From Caecitellus pseudoparvulus (lineage: Eukaryota; Bigyra: Bicosoecida), in assembly GCA_965644315.1 (NCBI GenBank), contig CBFFRQ010000078.1, positions 370,647-434,646 of the forward strand: a stretch of DNA of 64,000 nt. Reading direction: 5' to 3'. The notes below the pieces were generated by a model. That model had not been told where the DNA came from and ran no database searches. It was given only the letters and a program-made list of their open reading frames with translations. The position numbers and the translations under genes are program-made. This document shows, piece after piece, positions 60,212 to 64,000 of the stretch (position 1 is the stretch's first letter; each line of letters begins with the position of its first letter).

Positions 60212-62713
60212 ATGGCGCCGCCAGTGCAGCAGCGGCAGCAGGCTGTGCTGTCAGCCAGGCCATTGACTGGGGTGTTTCGTTTCGGCACCCACTGCAATGC
60301 GCGCCGCGGGGTCACGCTTGCAGGCACAGCGGCAGTGTTGCTTGCACTTCAGCTGTGGGCTGCTGCACTGCTGGGCCCGCGCCTGGCCGCGTGGCACTGG
60401 AGCCGCGAGTGGCTGTGGTCGCAAGCGTCGGAGCAGTTGGCAGAGAGTGGACCAGCGCAGGAGGGCGCACAAGTCAGCGCGAGATCAAGCACTCAAGCTC
60501 CGTCGGCCTGGGAAGCGGCTGTGCACGTTGGCGGAGCGGCGGCCCACCGTGTGTTGGGCGGCACCCCGCCCGCAGGCTCAGAGAACGGCACCATGTGTGT
60601 GTACGAAAACGCCTGCGTGCTGTCCAATGCGGCCTGGACCTTTGGCAAGCGCTCCTCGCACCGCATGGCTGTGGTGGTGCCACATCGGGACGCCGCCTTG
60701 CACCGCTTTGCGGCTGCACAGCTCGCCGCCAGCGCTGTCGTTGCTTCTCACCTAGCCGCGATGTCACCGCGGGACATTGAAAGCCGCCCACTTCCGCCCC
60801 TCGTGGAATTGTGGCCAACATTAATGGAGGCAGCTGAACAGGCGCTGGGCGCGCCCCGGCCGCCTGTGATCCAGGTGCTCACACGGCTGTGTAACGTGGC
60901 GCTTGGGGCGCGGGATGATACGCTGGAGCAGACGCCGGACGCCCGCATGCGGGAGATTGAGCACCGTGCAGTGGACATGCAGGCTACACTGCAAGAAGCG
61001 CTGGACAGTGGCAAGCCTGCTGCCCAGCGTGTCACGGTGGCGGCGCTGGCAGCGCTGGAGCTGGCGTCCACCACACACTTCCCCCTCCAAGTACCGCTGC
61101 CAGCCGCCCTGCATGCTGGGCTCGCAAACATGACACAGGACACTGCAATGGACGGCGTTTTATTGCAGTTGGCGCGGTGGGATGGCCTGCGCGCGGAGCA
61201 TATGTACCTGCAGCCACTGTGCAGTGCACCAGCTGTGCGCAAGTTGGCTGCCTGTCGCACGGCGCGCAGCTCACAGGTTCTGCTGGCGCACACCTCGCCA
61301 GGGGCCCTTGGAAATTTTCCCTGCCGCACAGCTGCCAATGGGGCCGGTATAGCATTTGAAGGAAATGACACTTACCCAGCGCAGGAAGCTGCGCCCGTGG
61401 CTGTGGGCGGTGCGCCTTTCAGTGCAGCAGACGTGGCTGTACAATTTTCAGAACGCCCTTGTGTCCGGCACGCCGCAGTGATGGAACTGGCACAGCACTG
61501 TTTCGTGCGCCCCATGCCCGGAGGCGGCGCCAACCCCTCCCACCTTCTGCGCTACGCCAGCGGCGTGCTGAGCTTCGCGCTGGGTGACGGCTCGGCCTTG
61601 GCGGCTGAGCTGGGCACGGCACAGGCCCCCGCAAGTTTGGATGCGCTGGTGCTGCACGGTGGCACAGGCTCCAGTGTGGGCGCCACCGTGATGAATGCTT
61701 TTGTGACGCAGGTGCTCCTGGATGCGCTTCCTGCGTCACCCGACTTCCGCCTCTTGACGCTGCACAAAGCGGAGGAAGCACGCTCACCGTACGCACGCCT
61801 GTTGTGTGCGCGGGTACTCACTGTCGTAGCTTCTGATGCGCCCTCACGACAGGGTATGCACAATTTGGCATCCCTGGCTAGTGCCGCCTTTACACAGTGG
61901 GGACAAGGCGCTGGCAACCTCCGCCCTGCCTCGCTGTCTGCCCTGTTTGGCTCCTGGGAAGGTGTGCGACCCGGGCGCTCGCCCTCCTTTGGCCGTCTGT
62001 GGCGCCTGCCGCAGGTCGAACGTGCCAAGGCAGCCGGGCTTCTGCGTGGCAGGGCAGTACCACCAAGGTACCCATGCCCACCCAGCATCGGAGTGGCGCA
62101 ACGCGGGGAAGGCTCTGCCCTGCGGCGGTTTTTGAACCTGCAGCAAGTGCTTGAGGCGCTGGCAAAGGCGATGGGGCAGCACGGGCTGCCTCCTGTTCAG
62201 ACGTTCACGCCTGAAGTGCCGCTATCCGAGCAAGCGGCGTTCTACGAACGGCACGCAGTGGTGGTCACGCCCTACGGCTCGCACATGACAGCCGTGGCGC
62301 TGGCAGGACACCCCCGCCTGGCACTATTGGCCGTAATGGCCTACCCCGCCAACAACGCCGTGTTTCAGCACGAGTATGCGGGGGTGTGGGGCGGCGCGCT
62401 GTACCTGAGTCCCGGCCACCAGCCCAACGCGACCCGGCTGCCCGACGGTGCCATGCTGCAGCCGGAACCGATGTGGGAAGCGGTGCAGCGCGAACGCATG
62501 CTGACGTGGTGGGATGCGCAGCCTGTGAACAGCTTTGATTCATTCCGGTATGGCGACTTTGTGGCTGATGGCATGGATGCCTACGATGTGCGCAACCGCC
62601 TGCTGCAGTTGGACCTGCAGGTGGACACTCACCGCCTCGTGCGGGACTTGCGTAAAGCAGTGCTGCATGCCTCCAGGGGCGCCTGTGACCTGGACGCGCT
62701 GGGGGCGGCGTGA
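60212..62713 (+). CDS. Type II membrane glycosyltransferase, GT61 family (DUF563-like)
   Basis: 833 residues, one exon, ATG at 60212. Residues about 31-58 form a single signal anchor (TLAGTAAVLLALQLWAAALL), giving a Golgi or ER lumenal enzyme. A stem follows, then CVYENACVLSNAAWTFGK, which resembles the CxYENxC segment at the start of GT61 domains. The GT61 signature appears near residue 683 as ERHAVVVTPYGSHMTAVALA (family VVxPHGAxLxN), preceded by VPLSEQAAFYERH. The family adds xylose, GlcNAc or arabinose to N-glycans, O-glycans or wall polymers; donor and acceptor cannot be told here. The catalytic region is split by an unusually long, poorly conserved middle part. It is flanked on the left by the transposon and on the right by gene-poor DNA. 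Confidence 0.72.
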   Translation: MAPPVQQRQQAVLSARPLTGVFRFGTHCNARRGVTLAGTAAVLLALQLWAAALLGPRLAAWHWSREWLWSQASEQLAESGPAQEGAQVSARSSTQAPSAWEAAVHVGGAAAHRVLGGTPPAGSENGTMCVYENACVLSNAAWTFGKRSSHRMAVVVPHRDAALHRFAAAQLAASAVVASHLAAMSPRDIESRPLPPLVELWPTLMEAAEQALGAPRPPVIQVLTRLCNVALGARDDTLEQTPDARMREIEHRAVDMQATLQEALDSGKPAAQRVTVAALAALELASTTHFPLQVPLPAALHAGLANMTQDTAMDGVLLQLARWDGLRAEHMYLQPLCSAPAVRKLAACRTARSSQVLLAHTSPGALGNFPCRTAANGAGIAFEGNDTYPAQEAAPVAVGGAPFSAADVAVQFSERPCVRHAAVMELAQHCFVRPMPGGGANPSHLLRYASGVLSFALGDGSALAAELGTAQAPASLDALVLHGGTGSSVGATVMNAFVTQVLLDALPASPDFRLLTLHKAEEARSPYARLLCARVLTVVASDAPSRQGMHNLASLASAAFTQWGQGAGNLRPASLSALFGSWEGVRPGRSPSFGRLWRLPQVERAKAAGLLRGRAVPPRYPCPPSIGVAQRGEGSALRRFLNLQQVLEALAKAMGQHGLPPVQTFTPEVPLSEQAAFYERHAVVVTPYGSHMTAVALAGHPRLALLAVMAYPANNAVFQHEYAGVWGGALYLSPGHQPNATRLPDGAMLQPEPMWEAVQRERMLTWWDAQPVNSFDSFRYGDFVADGMDAYDVRNRLLQLDLQVDTHRLVRDLRKAVLHASRGACDLDALGAA

Positions 62714-63490
62714 CTTGGCATGGATGGCGTGTTGTGGCGGTGCCTCATGTCGCAGTGGAGGGGGCTGATGGAGTCAATCCGATGCTGGCTCAGGCACTGC
62801 AAAAACTGGCACTCGCAGGAGCGCTGCGAGTGTGGAAGCTGCCGCTGCGTGTGGTAGGCGCATTGGTCGGGGGCACAGCCCACTGCCTGCGCCTTCCCGC
62901 TGCAAGGGAACGAAGGGGGGGTGCCACAGTTTTCGCTGGAGCGCGTTGGAGCGTCTTTGCCTTAGAGCTTGCCGAGCGCGTGCGGCAGTTTCCTTCGTGT
63001 CACACTGCATGCTGAAGAAGTTAAATGCATTGCAATATCTCGTTTTGAACCAAACCATCCTCACGCTTGCTCCTCAAAGAGGCGCTGGCTGCGGCGCTCG
63101 CTTGCTCTCAACACGCATCTTGCACGAAGCATGGCAACCAACGTCAACCCTTGGCAGAGGGGAGGTCAAAGCCAGTGGTCAGCATCAACACGAATCAGGG
63201 TGAATCTTGGATTTTGGGCGCTTGCAAAATGTGTGGTTTGCTCAAGAATCGGCGTTGATCTAGTGATGGCAGGTTGTAGGTTCTCGGCATTGAGAAGCAG
63301 AACTCTGAAGTTGCCAGGATGTCAACAAGGACGCGGTGGGATTTGCAACGGCCCAGAAATGAAACGGAAGCCGCACCAAGGAGGTATGGTGGCTAAGGGG
63401 TGTGGGTAGGGGACAGCGGGGTGCCAAGCTCGCCAGATCCAGCTGGCGTCATGCCGGCAACGGTCACTGCATTGGGGCTGTCTCGCTAGG
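62714..63490. other. Gene-poor GC-rich stretch before the AT-rich boundary
   Basis: 777 bp of intermediate composition with several short open frames (62832-63203 and 62969-63409 on plus) but no recognisable product or start. Confidence 0.35.
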
Positions 63491-64000
63491 GGGACAATAA
63501 ATTCATAAATGAATTTATGAGCGATATGTCTCAACTGCTGCCGCAGTTTGCGACTAAAAACAGATATATTTTTAGACTTTATTTATAAATACCATTCTTA
63601 GATATATTTATATTATATCTATAACACTTATTAGACACTATCCCTATAAAACTAATCTCTTATAAACCCTTTACTATATTTTTATAGTGTATTTTACTAC
63701 TATTTTATAAGTGTTATCTTAAGGGTTATCACTACAATAAATATAAATAATATAAAAAATATAATAAATATATATATATATATTTTTTCTGAGACTATTC
63801 TTAACACTTCATCAACAATCAGTCAAAACAAAATTGAAGCAATCAACCATCCATCCAATTACCCTATTTTAGAAACAATCAAAGGAGGCGAAATGACAAA
63901 ATAAAAAGATACATTGTAAATCACTTATTCATATATCATTTAACACTAAATCCATTATAACCCTTAACACTTAATCACTAAATCACTAAACACTAAATCC
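63491..64000. other. Extremely AT-rich non-coding DNA to the window end
   Basis: Composition changes within a few dozen bases at about 63490. One 60-base line (63721-63780) has only six G or C. The segment has TA-rich runs, an 18-bp alternating TA tract ending near 63782, and no open frame of note. It ends in repeated CACTAAA heptamers. Candidates are a centromere-like AT block, subtelomeric DNA or inserted organellar DNA. Confidence 0.6.
63497..63518. repeat. 10-bp inverted repeat at the AT-rich boundary
   Basis: ATAAATTCAT at 63497-63506 and ATGAATTTAT at 63509-63518 are perfect reverse complements with a two-base AA loop, placed where the GC-rich sequence ends. Confidence 0.8.

Noticed and set aside
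1-64000. CRISPR arrays, operons or prokaryotic ribosome sites
   Set aside because: The genes have spliceosomal introns and eukaryotic families; no spaced direct repeats of CRISPR type were seen.

Overview
The window is nuclear DNA of a unicellular eukaryote with a compact, GC-rich genome. I count 22 supportable protein genes. They lie on both strands, usually 100-600 bp apart, and TAA, TAG and TGA are all used as stops. Nine host genes and the transposase carry short spliceosomal introns (19 inferred, 65-127 nt), and 13 of the 19 donors begin GTGCG. The gene set points to a free-living microalga or similar protist: Elongator ELP1, VWA8, SPFH/band-7, a sphingolipid synthase-like PAP2_C enzyme, an OPT transporter, a SLC35 transporter, an EF-hand MscS channel, a GT61 transferase, AP2-like repeat proteins and Thr/Pro/Ser-stalk surface proteins. 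Base composition and surface proteins would suit a haptophyte or stramenopile alga, but the sequence alone does not settle the lineage.

Layout. 0.4-8.8 kb: SLC35-type transporter (-), divergent from a band-7 protein (+), then a sphingolipid synthase-like protein, a large unknown protein and a small one-helix protein (all +). 9.3-12.8 kb: OPT transporter and an F-box-like/zinc-motif membrane protein (both -). 13.3-21.4 kb: VWA8 and an unknown low-complexity protein (+). 21.5-30.9 kb: ELP1 and a Kelch-repeat protein (-, tandem). 31.5-38.9 kb: alpha/beta hydrolase and two tandem AP2-like repeat genes (+). 39.0-47.2 kb: MscS channel (-), and an RCC1-propeller polytopic receptor-like protein (+). 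47.6-55.1 kb: a block of visibly lower GC with an Asteroid/XPG-like nuclease, a 38-residue ankyrin-type repeat protein and a Cys-rich surface protein. 55.73-59.42 kb: an apparently intact PIF/Harbinger DNA transposon with perfect 23-bp terminal inverted repeats, a TTA target duplication, a DDE transposase with an intron, and a convergent second gene that does not look Myb-like. 60.2-62.7 kb: GT61-family glycosyltransferase. From about 63.49 kb to the end the sequence switches abruptly to extremely AT-rich non-coding DNA.

Most genes are unrelated housekeeping functions. Two clusters look meaningful: the adjacent AP2-like paralogues at 34.2-38.9 kb, which share a repeated domain, and the Harbinger element. 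A short motif, AATTTCCGCA or its complement, recurs just upstream of about seven genes and may be a promoter element. Exon boundaries are inferred from GT-AG sites, preserved frame and remembered family motifs; no alignment or transcript data were available.
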